Source of the DNA: Amaranthus tricolor
Taxonomy: Eukaryota > Streptophyta > Magnoliopsida > Caryophyllales > Amaranthaceae
DNA: 64,000 bases
Assembly: GCF_026212465.1 (NCBI RefSeq)
Contig: NC_080056.1
Location: forward strand, 21,172,017 to 21,236,016
Direction of reading: 5' to 3'
Shown here: positions 36,001-50,300 of the stretch, piece after piece
How the letters are laid out: each line of letters begins with the position of its first letter
How positions within the stretch are numbered: the first letter of the stretch is position 1
Program-made: the position numbers and the translations under genes
Notes under the pieces: model-generated
What the model saw: the letters and a program-made list of their open reading frames with translations, nothing else
The model's database searches: none
What the model was told of the DNA's origin: nothing

Positions 36001-37332
36001 ATTGCACACAACAGTATTTGGTATATATTATATGTTGAAATGGTTAGAATCAAAAACATATAGTCATATTCTTGATATTACGTGCTAAGTTGCGTATTTG
36101 AGGTTTTTTAAGCGTTTTAGGCACTTTCTTGCTTGAAGTGGTTCAAACTTGGTTAGTTTTGTATGAAACTTGGCACAAAACACTATTTGGTATATATTAT
36201 TGTGCTGAACACGATAGAATTGAAAACAATAGTCATATGCTTGAAACTACATTCTATGTTGCATGTTTTAGGTTTTTAAATAGTCTTTGGCGCTTTCTTG
36301 CTTAAAGTGGTTCGAAGTTTGTTCGCTTGGCACGAAACTTGGCAAACGATACTATTGGGTATATATTATTCTGTTGAAATGGTGACAATCGAAAACAATA
36401 GTCATACGCTTGAAATTACGTTCTAAGTTGCATGTTTTAGCTTTTTAAAACGTTTTTGGCACTTTCTCGCTTAAAGTTGTTCAAACATGGTTTGCTTGTC
36501 ACGAAATTTAGCACACGACACGAATTGGTATCTATTATTGTCTTGAAAGAGTTAGAATACAAAACAATAGTCATATGCTTGAAATATCTCGTATAAAGTG
36601 ATTCAAACTATGTTTGTTTTGCAGGAAACTTTTCTCACTAAATTGTATTTGGTATATGTTATTATGTTAAAATGTTGAAAATCAAAAACAGTGGTCATAT
36701 GCTATAAATTACGAGCTAACTTGCGTGTTTGAAGTTTATTAAGCATTTTTGGCACTTTCTTGCATAAAATGGTTCAAACTTGGTTTGTTTGGCACGAAAC
36801 TTGGCTCACGATACTATTTGGTATATATTATTGTGTTGAAATGCGGACAATCGAAAACAATTGTCATATGCTTGAAATTACGTGCTAAGTTGCGTCATTG
36901 AGGTTTTTCAAAAGTTTTTTGCACTTTCTCGCATAAAGTGGTTCAAACTTGGTTTATTTTGCATGAAACTTGGCAGACAACACTATTTGGTACATATTAT
37001 TGTGATGAAATGGTTAGAATCAAAACCAATAGTCATATGCTAGAAATTACGTGTTAAGTTGCGTTTTTGAGCATTTTTTAAACGTTTTTTATGCGTTTTT
37101 TTGTACTTTCACGCATAAAATGGTTCAAACTTGGTTTGTTTGCCACGAAACTTGGCATACGACACTTTTTGGTATATATTTTTGAAATGCTTTGAATCCA
37201 AAAAAGTAGGTATATGCTTGAAATTACGTGCGAAGTTGCTTTTTTAAGGTTTTTTAAGCGTTTTTGGCACTTTCGCGCATAAAGTGTTTCAAACTTTGTT
37301 TATTTTACATGAAACTTTGCCTTTAACACTAC
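30044..37332 (+). repeat. 1.82-kb higher-order repeat, four copies of an 11-monomer unit
   Basis: The same ordered set of eleven variant monomers repeats at 30044, 31867, 33689 and 35511, with the next phase point at 37333, giving unit lengths 1823, 1822, 1822 and 1822 bp. Copies 2 and 3 are almost identical; copies 1 and 4 carry more changes near the outer edges. Each copy contains one monomer shortened by about 47 bp (TTGAAATTTCTCGTATAAAG at ~31115, 32938 and 34760; ~36583 with TATCTC), which accounts for 1822 rather than ~1870. The identical 64-codon antisense open frames at 1822-bp spacing are shadows of this repeat. Confidence 0.93.
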
Positions 37333-40300
37333 TTGGTATATATTATTGTGTTGAAATGGTTAAAATCAAAGATTTATAGTCATATGCTTTATATTTCGTG
37401 CTACGTTGCATATTTGAGGTTTTTTTAGCGTATTATACACTTTCTCTCATAATGTGGTTCACACATGGTTTGTTTGCCACAAAAATTTTCACACGATGCT
37501 ATTTGGTATATATTATTGTGTTGAAAAGGTTACAAACGAAACTACTAGTCATATGCATGAAATTACGTGCAAGGTTACGTCATTGACGTTTTTATGTGTT
37601 TTTAGCACATTCTCGCATTAAATGTTTCAACCTTGTTTTGTTTTGCATAAAACATGGCACATAACACTATTTAGTATATATTATTGTGTGGAAATGTTTT
37701 GAATCGAAAACAATAATCATATGCTTGAAATTACGTTCTAAGTTACGTTTTTGAGGTTTTTTAATCACTTTTGGCACTTTCTCGATTAATTAGTTCAAAC
37801 ATGGTTTATTTTGCATGAAACATTGCACACAACAGATTTGGTATATATTATACGTTGAAATAGTTAGAATAAAAAACATATAGTCATATTCTTGATAATA
37901 CGTGCTAAGTTGCGTATTTGAGGTTTTTTAAGCGTTTTAGGCACTTTCTCGCATGAAGTGGTTCAAACTTGGTTAGTTTGGTATGAAACTTGGCACAAAA
38001 CACTATTTGGTATATATTATTGTGCTGAACTCTATAGAATTGAAAACAATAGCCATATGCTTGAAACTACGTTCTAAGTTGCATGTTTCAGGTTTGTAAA
38101 TAGTGTTTGGCGCTTTCTTGCTTAAAGTAATTCGAAGTTATCACTTGGCACGACACTTAGCACACGATACTATTTGGTATATATTATTGTGTTGAAAAGG
38201 TGACAATCGAAAAAATAGTCAAATGCTTGAAATTACATGCTAAGTTGCGTCATTGAGGTTTTTTAAAAGTTTTTCGCACTTTCTCATATAAAGTGGTTCA
38301 AACTTGGTTTATTTTGCATGCAACATGGCACACAACACTATTTGGTACATATTATTGTGATGAAATAGTTAGCATCGAAACCAATAGTCATATGGTAGAA
38401 ATTACGTTCCAAGTTACGTTTTTGAGTTTTTTTAATCATTTTTGGCACTTTCTCAATTAATTAGTTTAAACATGGTTTGTTTTGCATGAAACATTGCACA
38501 CAACAGTATTTGGTATATATTATAGTGTTGAAATGGTTAGAATCAAATACATAAAGTCATATTCTTGATATTACGTGCTAAGTTGTGTATTTGAGGTTTT
38601 TTAAGCGTTTTATGCACTTTCTCGCATGAAGCGATTCAAACGTGGTTTGTATTGTATGAAACTTGGCACTAAACACTATTTGGTATATATTATTGTGCTT
38701 AATGCGATAGAATGGAAAACAATAGTCATATGCTTGAAATTACGTGCTAAGTTGCTTTTTTTAAGGTTTTTAAAGTGTTTTTGGCACTTTCGCGCATAAA
38801 GTGTTTTAAACTTTGTTTGTTTTACATGAAACTTGGCACTAAACACTAATTGGTATATAATATTGTTTTGAAATGTTTAAAATCCAAAATTTATAGTCCT
38901 ATGCTTTATATTACGTGCTAAGTTATATATTTGTGGTTTTTTTAGCGTGTTATGCACTTTCTCTCATAAAGTTGTTTAGACATGGTTTGTTTGCCACAAA
39001 ACATTGCACACGATGCTATTTGGTATATATTATTGTGTTAAAAAGGTGACAAACAAAAACACTAGTCATATGCATGATATTACGTGCTAGGTTGCGTCAT
39101 TGAGGTGTTTAAGCGTTTTTGGCACATTCTCGCATTAAATGTTTCAAACCTTGTTTTGTTTTGCATAAAACTTGGCACATAACACTATTTAGTATATATT
39201 ATTGTGTTGAAATGTTTTGAATCGAAAACAATAGTTATATGCTTGAAATTACGTTCTAAGTTACATTTTTGAGGTTTTTTAATCAGTTTTGGAACTTTCT
39301 CGAATAATTAGTTCAGACATGGTTTGTTTTGCATGAAACATTGCACACAACAATAATTGGTATATATTATATGTTGAAATGGTTAGAATCAAAAACATAT
39401 AGTCATACTCTTGATATTACGTGCTAAGTTCCGTATTTGAGGTTTTTTAAGCGTTTTAGGCACTTTCTCGCATTAAGTGGTTCAAACTTGGTTTGTTTTG
39501 TATGAAACTTGGCACAAAACACTATTTGGTATACATTATTGTGATGAACTCGATAGAATTGAAAAGAATAGTCATATGCTTGAAATTACGTTCTAAGTTG
39601 CATGTTTCAGGTTTTTAAAGCGTTTTTGGCGCTTTCTTGCTTAAAGTGGTTCAAAGTTGGTTCGCTTGGCACGGAACTTGGCACACGATAATATTTGGTA
39701 TATATATTATTGTGTTGAAATGGTGACAATAGAAAACCATAGTCATATGCTTTAAATTAAGTTCTAAGATGCATGTTTCAGCTTTTTAAAGCGTTTTTTG
39801 CACATTCTCGTATTAAATGTTTCAAACCTTGTTTTGTTTTGAATAAAACTTGGCACATAACACTATTTAGTATATATTATTGTGTTGAAATGTTTTGAAT
39901 CGAAAACAATAGTCATATGCTTGAAATTACGTTCTAAGTTACGTTTTTAAGGTTTTCTAATCACTTTTGGTACTTTCTCGATTAATTAGTTCAAACATGG
40001 TTTGTTTTGCATGAAACGTTGCACACAACAGTATTTGGTATATATTATATGTTGAAATGGTTAGAATAAAAAACATATAGTCATATTTTAGATATTACGT
40101 GCTAAGTTGCGTTTTTGAGGTTTTTTAAGCGTTTTAGGCACTTTCTCGCATGAAGTGATATAAACTTGGTTAGTTTTGTATGAAACTTGGCACAAAACAC
40201 TATTTGGTATATATTAATTTGTTGAAATGGTGACAATCGGAAACAATAGTGATATGCTTGAAATTACGTTTTAAGTTGCATGTTTCAGCTTTTTAAAACG

Positions 40301-41750
40301 TTTTTGGCACTCTCTCGCTTAAAAATGTTCAAACTTGGTTCGCCTCTCACGAAACTTTGCACACGACACTCTATTATTGTCCTGAAATAGTTAGAATCCA
40401 AAACAATAGTCATATGCTTGAAATTACGTGCTAAGTTTCTTTTTTAAGGTTTTTAAAGCTTTTTTGGCACTTTCTCGCATAAAGTGATTCAATCCATGTT
40501 TGTTTTGCGGGAAACTATTCTCACTAAATTGTATTTGGTATATATTATTGTGTTGAAATGCTGAAAATCAAAAACAGTAGTCATATACTTAAAATTACGA
40601 GCTGACTTGCGTGTTTGAGGTTTATTAAGCATTTTTGGCACTTTCTTGCATAAAATTGTTCAAACTTGGTTTGTTTGGCACGAAACATGGCACACGATAC
40701 TATTTTGTATATATTATTGTGTTGAAATGGTGATAATCAAAATCAATAGTCATATGCAAGAAATTACAAGCTAAGTTACATCATTGAGGTTTTTTAAAAG
40801 TTTTTTGCACTTTCTCGCATAAATTGGTTCAAACTTGGTTTATTTTGAATGAAACTTGGCAGACAACACTATTTGGTACATATTATTGTGATGAAATGGT
40901 TAGAATCGAAACCAATAGTCATATGCTAGAAATTACGTGTTAAGTTGCGTTTTTGTGCTTTTTTAAAATGTTTTTTATGCGTTTTTTTGTACTTTCAAGC
41001 ATAAAATGGTTCAAACTTGGTTTGTTTGCCACGAAACTTGGCATACGACACTTTTTGGTATATATTTTTGAAATGGTTTGAATCCAAAAAAATAGCTATA
41101 TGCTTCAAATTACTTGCTAAGTTTCTTTTTAAAGGTTTTTTAAGCGTTTTTGGCACTTTCGCGCATAAAGTGTTTCAAACTTTGTTTGTTTTACATGAAA
41201 CATGGCACTAAACACTATTTGGTATATATTATTGTGCTGAAATGGTTAAAATCCAAGTTTTATAGTCATATGCTTTATATTACGTGCTAAGTTGCATATT
41301 TGAGGTTTTTTTAGCGTCTTATGCACTTTCTCTCATAATGTGGTTCACACATGGTTTGTTTGCCACAAAATATTGCACACGATGCTATTTGGTATATATT
41401 ATTGTATTGAAAAGGTGAATCACAAAACTACTAGTCATATGCATGAAATTATGTGCAAGGTTGCGTCATTGAGGTTTTCAAGCGTTTTTGGCACATTCTC
41501 GCATTAAATGTTTCAAACCATGTTTTGTTTTGCATAACACTTGGTACATAACACTACTTAGTATATATTATTGTGTTGAAATGTTTTGATTCGAAAACAA
41601 TAGTCATATACTTGAAACATGGTTTGTTTTGCATGAAACATTGCACACAACAGTATTTGGTATGTATTATATGTTTAAATGGTTAGAATCAAAAACATAT
41701 AGTCATATTCTTGATATTACGTGCTAAGTTTCGTATTTGAGGTTTTTTAA
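37333..41750 (+). repeat. Satellite, deletion variant of the 5.5-kb unit, up to assembly gap
   Basis: This segment follows the order of part of the 5.5-kb unit. About 37.4-39.79 kb matches the phase of 44.1-46.4 kb, then jumps at about 39785-39800 to the phase of 48.12 kb onward. The join makes a chimeric monomer (CAGCTTTTTAAAGCG followed by TTTTTTGCACATTCTCG), omitting about 1.7 kb, roughly ten monomers, present in the later copies. From 39.8 kb to the gap it tracks 48.1-50.08 kb closely. Confidence 0.75.
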
Positions 41751-41850
41751 NNNNNNNNNNNNNNNNNNNNNNNNNNNNNNNNNNNNNNNNNNNNNNNNNN
41801 NNNNNNNNNNNNNNNNNNNNNNNNNNNNNNNNNNNNNNNNNNNNNNNNNN
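41751..41850. other. Assembly gap (100 N)
   Basis: Exactly 100 N, the usual placeholder for a gap of unknown size. The left edge is in the phase of position 50081 and the right edge in the phase of 52920. At least about 2.84 kb of satellite is therefore missing, plus possibly whole 5.52-kb units. Confidence 0.97.
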
Positions 41851-44800
41851 GAAATTACGCGCTAAGTTGCGTCATTGAGGTTTTTCAAAAGTTTTTTGCA
41901 CTTTCTCGCATAAAGTGGTTCAAGCTTTGTTTATTTTTGCATGAAAGTTGGCAGACAACACTCTTTGGTACATTTTATTGTAATGAAATGGTTAGAATCG
42001 AAAACAATAGTCATATGCTAGAAATTACGTGTTAAGTTGCGTTTTTGAGCTTTTTTTAAATGTTTTGTATGCTTTTTTTTGTACTTTCCACGCAATAAAA
42101 TGGTTCAAACTTGGTTTTTTTTTTCCACGACACTTGGCATACGACACTTTTTGGTATATATTTTTGAAATGGTTTGAATCCAAAAAATAGCTATATGCTT
42201 GAAATTACGTGCGAAGATGCTTTTTTAAGGTTTTTTTAAAGCGTTTTTGGCACTTTCACGCATAAACTGTTTCAAACATTGTTTTTTTTACATGAAACTT
42301 GGCACTAAAGACAATTTGGTATATATTATTGTGTTGAAATGGTTAAAATCCAAAATTTATAGTCATATGCTTTATATTACTAACTAAGTTGCATATTTGA
42401 GGTTTTGTTAGCGTCTTATACACTTTCTCTCAAACAGTGGTTCACACATGGTTTGCTTGCCACAAAACATTGCACACGATACTATTTGGTATATATTATT
42501 GTGTTGAAAAGGTGACAAATTAAACTACTAGTCATATGCATGAAATTACGTGCAAGGTTGCGTCATTGAGGTTTTAAAGCGTTTTTGGCACATTCTCGTA
42601 TTAAATGTTTCAAACCTTGTTTTGTTTTGCATAAAAACTTGGCACATAACACTATTTAGTATATATTATTGTGTTGAAATGTTTTGAATCGAAAACAATA
42701 GTCATATGCTTGAAATTACGTTCTAAGTTACGTTTTTGAGGTTTTTCTAATCACTTTTGGTTCTTTCTCGATTAATTAGTTCAAACATGGTTTGTTTTGC
42801 ATGAAACGTTGCACACAACAGTATTTGGTATATATTATATGTTGAAATGGTTAGAAATCAAAACCATATAGTCATATTCTAGATATTACGTGCTAAGTTG
42901 CGTTTTTGAGGTTTTTTAAGCGTTTTAGGCACTTTCTCCGCATGAAGTGATATAAACTTGGTTAGTTTTGTATGAAACTTGGCACAAAACACTATTTGGT
43001 ATATATTAATTTGTTGAAATGGTGACAATCGGAAACAATAGTGATATGCTTGGAAATTACGTTTTAAGTTGCATGTTTCAGCTTTTTAAAACGTTTTTGG
43101 CACCTCTCCTCGCTTAAAAATGTTCAAACTTGGGTTCGCCTCTCACGAAACTTTGCACACGACACTCTATTATTGTCCTGAAATAGTTAGAATCCAAAAC
43201 AATAGTCATATGCTTGAAATTACGTGCTAAGTTTCTTTTTTAAGGTTTTTAAAGCTTTTTTGGCACTTTCTCGCATAAAGTGATTCAATCCATGTTTGTT
43301 TTGCGGGAAACTTTTCTCACTAAATTGTATTTGGTATATATTATTGTGTTGAAATGCTTAAAATCAAAAACAGTAGTCATATACTTAAAATTACGAGCTG
43401 ACTTGCGTGTTTGAGGTTTATTAAGCATTTTTTGGCACTTTCTTGCATAAAATTGTTCAAACTTGGTTTGTTTGGCACGAAACATGGCACACGATACTAT
43501 TTGGTATATATTATTGTGTTGAAATGGTGATAATCAAAATCAATAGTCATATGCAAGAAATTACAAAGCTAAGTTACATCATTGAGGTTTTTTAAAAGTG
43601 TTTTTGCACTTTCTCGCATAAACTGGTTCAAACTTGGTTTATTTTGAATGAAAACTTGGCAGACAACACTATTTGGTACATATTATTGTGATGAAATGGT
43701 TAGAATCGAAACCAATAGTCATATGCTAGAAATTACGTGTTAAGTTGCGTTTTTTGTGCTTTTTTAAAATGTTTTTTATGCGTTTTTTTGTACTTTCAAG
43801 CATAAAATGGTTCAAACTTGGTTTGTTTGCCACGAAACTTGGCATACGACACTTTTTGGTATATATTTTTGAAATGGTTTGAATCCAAAAAAATAGCTAT
43901 ATGCTTCAAATTACTTGCTAAGTTTCTTTTTAAAGGTTTTTTTAAGCGTTTTTGGCACTTTCGCGCATAAAGTGTTTCAAACTTTGTTTGTTTTACATGA
44001 AACATGGCACTAAACACTATTTGGTATATATTATTGTGCTGAAATGGTTAAAATCCAAGTTTTATAGTCATATGCTTTATATTACGTGCTAAGTTGCATA
44101 TTTGAGGTTTTTTTAGCGTCTTATGCACTTTCTCTCATAATGTGGTTCACACATGGTTTGTTTGCCACAAAATATTGCACACGATGCTATTTGGTATATA
44201 TTATTGTATTGAAAAGGTGAATCACAAAACTACTAAAAACTACTAGTCATATTCATGAAATTATGTGCAAGGTTGCGTCATTGAGGTTTTCAAGCGTTTT
44301 TGGCACATTCTCGCATTAAATGTTTCAAACCATGTTTTGTTTTGCATAACACTTGGTACATAACACTACTTAGTATATATTATTGTGTTGAAATGTTTTG
44401 ATTCGAAAACAATAGTCATATACTTGAAACATGGTTTGTTTTGCATGAAACATTGCACACAACAGTATTTGGTATGTATTATATGTTTAAATGGTTAGAA
44501 TCAAAAACATATAGTCATATTCTTGATATTACGTGCTAAGTTTCGTATTTGAGGTTTTTTAAGCGTTCTAGGCACTTTCTCCCATGAAGTGGTTCAAACT
44601 TGGTTAGTTTGGTATGAAACTTGGCACAAAACACTATTTGATATATATTATTGTGCTGAACTAGATAGAATTGAAAACAATAGCCATATGCTTGAAACTA
44701 CGTTCTAAGTTGCATGTTTCAGGTTTATAAATAATGTTTGGCGCTTTCTTGCTTAAAGTAATTCGAAGTTATCACTGGGCACGACACTTGGCACACCGAT

Positions 44801-47397
44801 ACTATTTGGTATATATTATTGTGTTGAAAAGGTGACAATCGAAAAAAATAGTCATATGCTTGAAATTACATGCTAAGTTGCGTCATTGAGGTTTTTTAAA
44901 AGTTTTTGCACTTTCTCGTATAAAGTGGTTCAAACTTGGTTTATTTTGCATGAAACATGGAACACAACACTATTTGGTACATATTATTGTGATGAAATGG
45001 TTAGAATCGAAACCAATAGTCATATGCTAGAAATTACGTTCCAAGTTACGTTTTTGAGTTTTTTTAATCATTTTTGGCACTTTCTCGATTAATTAGTTAA
45101 AACATGGTTTGTTTTGCATGAAACATTGCACACAACAGTATTTGGTATATATTATAGTGTTGAAATGGTTAGAATCAAATACATAAAGTCATATTCTTGA
45201 TATTACGTGCTAAGTTGTGTATTTGAGGTTTTTTAAGCGTTTTATGCACTTTCTCGCATGAAGTGGTTAAAACGTGGTTTGTATTGTATGAAACTTGGCA
45301 CTAAACACTATTTGGTATATATTTTGTGCTTAATTCGATAGAATGGAAAACAATAGTCATATGCTTGAAATTACGTGCTAACTTGCTTTTTTAAGGTTTT
45401 AAAGTGTTTTTGGCACTTTCGCGCATAAAGTGTTTTAAACTTTGTTTGTTTTACATGAAACTTGGCACTAAACACTAATTGGTATATAATATTGTTTGAA
45501 ATGTTTAAAATCAAAAATTTATAGTCCTATGCTTTATATTACGTGCTAAGTTACATATTTGTGGTTTTTTTAGCGTGTTATGCACTTTCTCTCATAAAGT
45601 TGTTTAGACATGGTTTGTTTGCCACAAAACATTGCACACGATGCTATTTGGTATATATATTGTGTAAAAAAGGTGACAAACAAAAACACTAGTCATATGC
45701 ATGATATTACGTGCTAGGTTGCGTCATTGAGGTGTTTAATCGTTTTTGGCACATTCTCGCATTAAATGTTCCAAACCTTGTTTTGTTTTGCATAAAACTT
45801 GGCACATAACACTATTTAGTATATATTATTGTGTTGAAATGTTTTGAATCGAAAACAATAGTTATATGCTTGAAATTACGTTCTAAGTTACGTTTTTGAG
45901 GTTTTTTAATCAGTTTTGGAACTTTGTCGAATAATTAGTTCAAACATGGTTTGTTTTGCAATGAAACATTGCACACAACGGTATTTGGTATATATTATAT
46001 GTTGAAATGGTTAGAATCAAAAACATATAGTCATACTCTTGATATTACTTGCTAAGTTCCGTATTTGAGGTTTTTTAAGCGTTTTAGGCACTTTCTCGCA
46101 TTAAGTGGTTCAAACTTGGTTTGTTTTGTATGAAACTTGGCACAAAACACTATTTGGTATACATTATTGTGCTGAACTCGATAGAATTGAAAAGAATAGT
46201 CATATGCTGGAAATTACGTTCTAAGTTGCATGTTTCAGAATTTTTAAAGCGTTTTTGGAGCTTTCTTGCTTAAAGTGGTTCAAAGTTGGTTCGCTTGGCA
46301 CGAAACTTGGCTCACGATAATATTGGTATATATATTATTGTGTTGAAATGGTGACAATAGAACACAATAGTCATATGCTTTAAATTAAGTTCTAAGATGC
46401 ATGTTTCAGCTTTTTAAAACGTTTTTGGCACTTTCTCGCTTAAAGTTGTTCAAACTTGGTTCGCTTGTCACGAAACTTGGCACACGACACGATTTGGTAT
46501 CTATTATTGTCTTGAAATAGTTAGAATCCAAAACAATAGTCATATGGTTGAAATTACGTGCTAAGTTGCTTTTTTAAGGTTTTTAATGCTTTCTTGGCAC
46601 TTTTCTCGCATAAAGTAATTCAAACTATGTTTATTCGCAGGAAAATTTTCTAACTAAATTTTATTTGGTATATATTATTGTGTTGAAATGGTGAAAATAC
46701 CAAACAGTAGTCATATACTAGAAATTGTGAGCTAACTTGTGTGTTTGAGGTTTATGAAGTATTTTTGGCACTTTCTTACATAAAATGGTTCAAACTAGGT
46801 TTGTTTGGCACGAAACTTGGCACACGATACTATTTGGTATATATGATTGAGTTTAAATGGTGACAATAAAAAACAATTGTCATATGCTTTAAATTACGTT
46901 CTAAGTTGCATGCTTCAGCTTTTAAAAACGTCTTTGGCACTTTCTCGCTTAAAGTTGTTCAAACTTGGTTCGCTTGTCACGAAACTTGGCACACGACACG
47001 ATTTGGTATCTATTATTTTCTTAAAACTGTTAGAATCCAAAACATTAGTCATACGCTTGAAATTACGTGCTAAGTTGTTTTTTTAAGGTTTTTAATGCTT
47101 TCTTGGCACTTTCTCGCATAAAGTGATTCAAACTATGTTTGTTTGCAGGAAAATTTCCTCACTAAATTGTATTTGGTATATATTATTGTGTTGAAATGGT
47201 GAAAATACAAAACAGTAGTCATATACTTGAAATTACGAGCTAACTTGCGTGTTTGAGGTTTATTAAGCTTTTTTGGCACTTTCTTGCATAAAATGGTTCA
47301 AACTTGGTTTGTTTGGCACGAAACTTGGTACACGATACTATTTGGTATATATTATTGTGTTGAAATGGTGACAATCGAAAACAATAGTCATATGCTT
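41851..47397 (+). repeat. 5.5-kb higher-order repeat, copy 1 (indel-rich consensus)
   Basis: Same 33-monomer order as the next copies but 5547 bp long. Up to about 46.3 kb it shows many small indels against them, mostly one extra base in homopolymers or doubled bases (for example CTTTCTCCGCATG for CTTTCTCGCATG, GCTTGGAAATTACG for GCTTGAAATTACG) and a 10-bp repeat CTACTAAAAACTACTAG near 44230. From ~46.35 kb it is nearly identical to the later copies. Confidence 0.85.
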
Positions 47398-50300
47398 GAA
47401 ATTACGCGCTAAGTTGCGTCATTGAGGTTTTTCAAAAGTTTTTTGCACTTTCTCGCATAAAGTGGTTCAAGCTTTGTTTATTTTGCATGAAAGTTGGCAG
47501 ACAACACTCTTTGGTACATTTTATTGTAATGAAATGGTTAGAATCGAAAACAATAGTCATATGCTAGAAATTACGTGTTAAGTTGCGTTTTTGAGCTTTT
47601 TTTAAATGTTTTGTATGCTTTTTTTTGTACTTTCACGCATAAAATGGTTCAAACTTGGTTTTTTTTCCACGACACTTGGCATACGACACTTTTTGGTATA
47701 TATTTTTGAAATGGTTTGAATCCAAAAAAATAGCTATATGCTTGAAATTACGTGCGAAGATGCTTTTTTAAGGTTTTTTTAAGCGTTTTTGGCACTTTCA
47801 CGCATAAACTGTTTCAAACATTGTTTTTTTTACATGAAACTTGGCACTAAAGACAATTTGGTATATATTATTGTGTTGAAATGGTTAAAATCCAAAATTT
47901 ATAGTCATATGCTTTATATTACTAACTAAGTTGCATATTTGAGGTTTTGTTAGCGTCTTATACACTTTCTCTCAAACAGTGGTTCACACATGGTTTGCTT
48001 GCCACAAAACATTGCACACGATACTATTTGGTATATATTATTGTGTTGAAAAGGTGACAAATTAAACTACTAGTCATATGCATGAAATTACGTGCAAGGT
48101 TGCGTCATTGAGGTTTTAAAGCGTTTTTGGCACATTCTCGTATTAAATGTTTCAAACCTTGTTTTGTTTTGCATAAAACTTGGCACATAACACTATTTAG
48201 TATATATTATTGTGTTGAAATGTTTTGAATCGAAAACAATAGTCATATGCTTGAAATTACGTTCTAAGTTACGTTTTTGAGGTTTTCTAATCACTTTTGG
48301 TTCTTTCTCGATTAATTAGTTCAAACATGGTTTGTTTTGCATGAAACGTTGCACACAACAGTATTTGGTATATATTATATGTTGAAATGGTTAGAATCAA
48401 AAACATATAGTCATATTCTAGATATTACGTGCTAAGTTGCGTTTTTGAGGTTTTTTAAGCGTTTTAGGCACTTTCTCGCATGAAGTGATATAAACTTGGT
48501 TAGTTTTGTATGAAACTTGGCACAAAACACTATTTGGTATATATTAATTTGTTGAAATGGTGACAATCGGAAACAATAGTGATATGCTTGAAATTACGTT
48601 TTAAGTTGCATGTTTCAGCTTTTTAAAACGTTTTTGGCACTCTCTCGCTTAAAAATGTTCAAACTTGGTTCGCTTCTCACGAAACTTTGCACACGACACT
48701 CTATTATTGTCCTGAAATAGTTAGAATCCAAAACAATAGTCATATGCTTGAAATTACGTGCTAAGTTTCTTTTTTAAGGTTTTTTAAAGCTTTTTTGGCA
48801 CTTTCTCGCATAAAGTGATTCAATCCATGTTTGTTTTGCGGGAAACTTTTCTCACTAAATTGTATTTGGTATATATTATTGTGTTGAAATGCTTAAAATC
48901 AAAAACAGTAGTCATATACTTAAAATTACGAGCTGACTTGCGTGTTTGAGGTTTATTAAGCATTTTTGGCACTTTCTTGCATAAAATTGTTCAAACTTGG
49001 TTTGTTTGGCACGAAACATGGCACACGATACTATTTGGTATATAATATTGTGTTGAAATGGTGATAATCAAAATCAATAGTCATATGCAAGAAATTACAA
49101 GCTAAGTTACATCATTGAGGTTTTTTAAAAGTGTTTTGCACTTTCTCGCATAAACTGGTTCAAACTTGGTTTATTTTGAATGAAACTTGGCAGACAACAC
49201 TATTTGGTACATATTATTGTGATGAAATGGTTAGAATCGAAACCAATAGTCATATGCTAGAAATTACGTGTTAAGTTGCGTTTTTGTGCTTTTTTAAAAT
49301 GTTTTTTATGCGTTTTTTTGTACTTTCAAGCATAAAATGGTTCAAACTTGGTTTGTTTGCCACGAAACTTGGCATACGACACTTTTTGGTATATATTTTT
49401 GAAATGGTTTGAATCCAAAAAAATAGCTATATGCTTCAAATTACTTGCTAAGTTTCTTTTTAAAGGTTTTTTAAGCGTTTTTGGCACTTTCGCGCATAAA
49501 GTGTTTCAAACTTTGTTTGTTTTACATGAAACATGGCACTAAACACTATTTGGTATATATTATTGTGCTGAAATGGTTAAAATCCAAGTTTTATAGTCAT
49601 ATGCTTTATATTACGTGCTAAGTTGCATATTTGAGGTTTTTTTAGCGTCTTATGCACTTTCTCTCATAATGTGGTTCACACATGGTTTGTTTGCCACAAA
49701 ATATTGCACACGATGCTATTTGGTATATATTATTGTATTGAAAAGGTGAATCACAAAACTACTAGTCATATTCATGAAATTATGTGCAAGGTTGCGTCAT
49801 TGAGGTTTTCAAGCGTTTTTGGCACATTCTCGCATTAAATGTTTCAAACCATGTTTTGTTTTGCATAACACTTGGTACATAACACTACTTAGTATATATT
49901 ATTGTGTTGAAATGTTTTGATTCGAAAACAATAGTCATATACTTGAAACATGGTTTGTTTTGCATGAAACATTGCACACAACAGTATTTGGTATGTATTA
50001 TATGTTTAAATGGTTAGAATCAAAAACATATAGTCATATTCTTGATATTACGTGCTAAGTTTCGTATTTGAGGTTTTTTAAGCGTTCTAGGCACTTTCTC
50101 CCATGAAGTGGTTCAAACTTGGTTAGTTTGGTATGAAACTTGGCACAAAACACTATTTGATATATATTATTGTGCTGAACTAGATAGAATTGAAAACAAT
50201 AGCCATATGCTTGAAACTACGTTCTAAGTTGCATGTTTCAGGTTTATAAATAATGTTTGGCGCTTTCTTGCTTAAAGTAATTCGAAGTTATCACTGGGCA

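Noticed and set aside
41851..46350. A genuinely diverged older HOR copy
   Set aside because: Differences are mostly small indels in homopolymers or doubled bases with few substitutions, and they cluster beside an N gap, so consensus error fits better.
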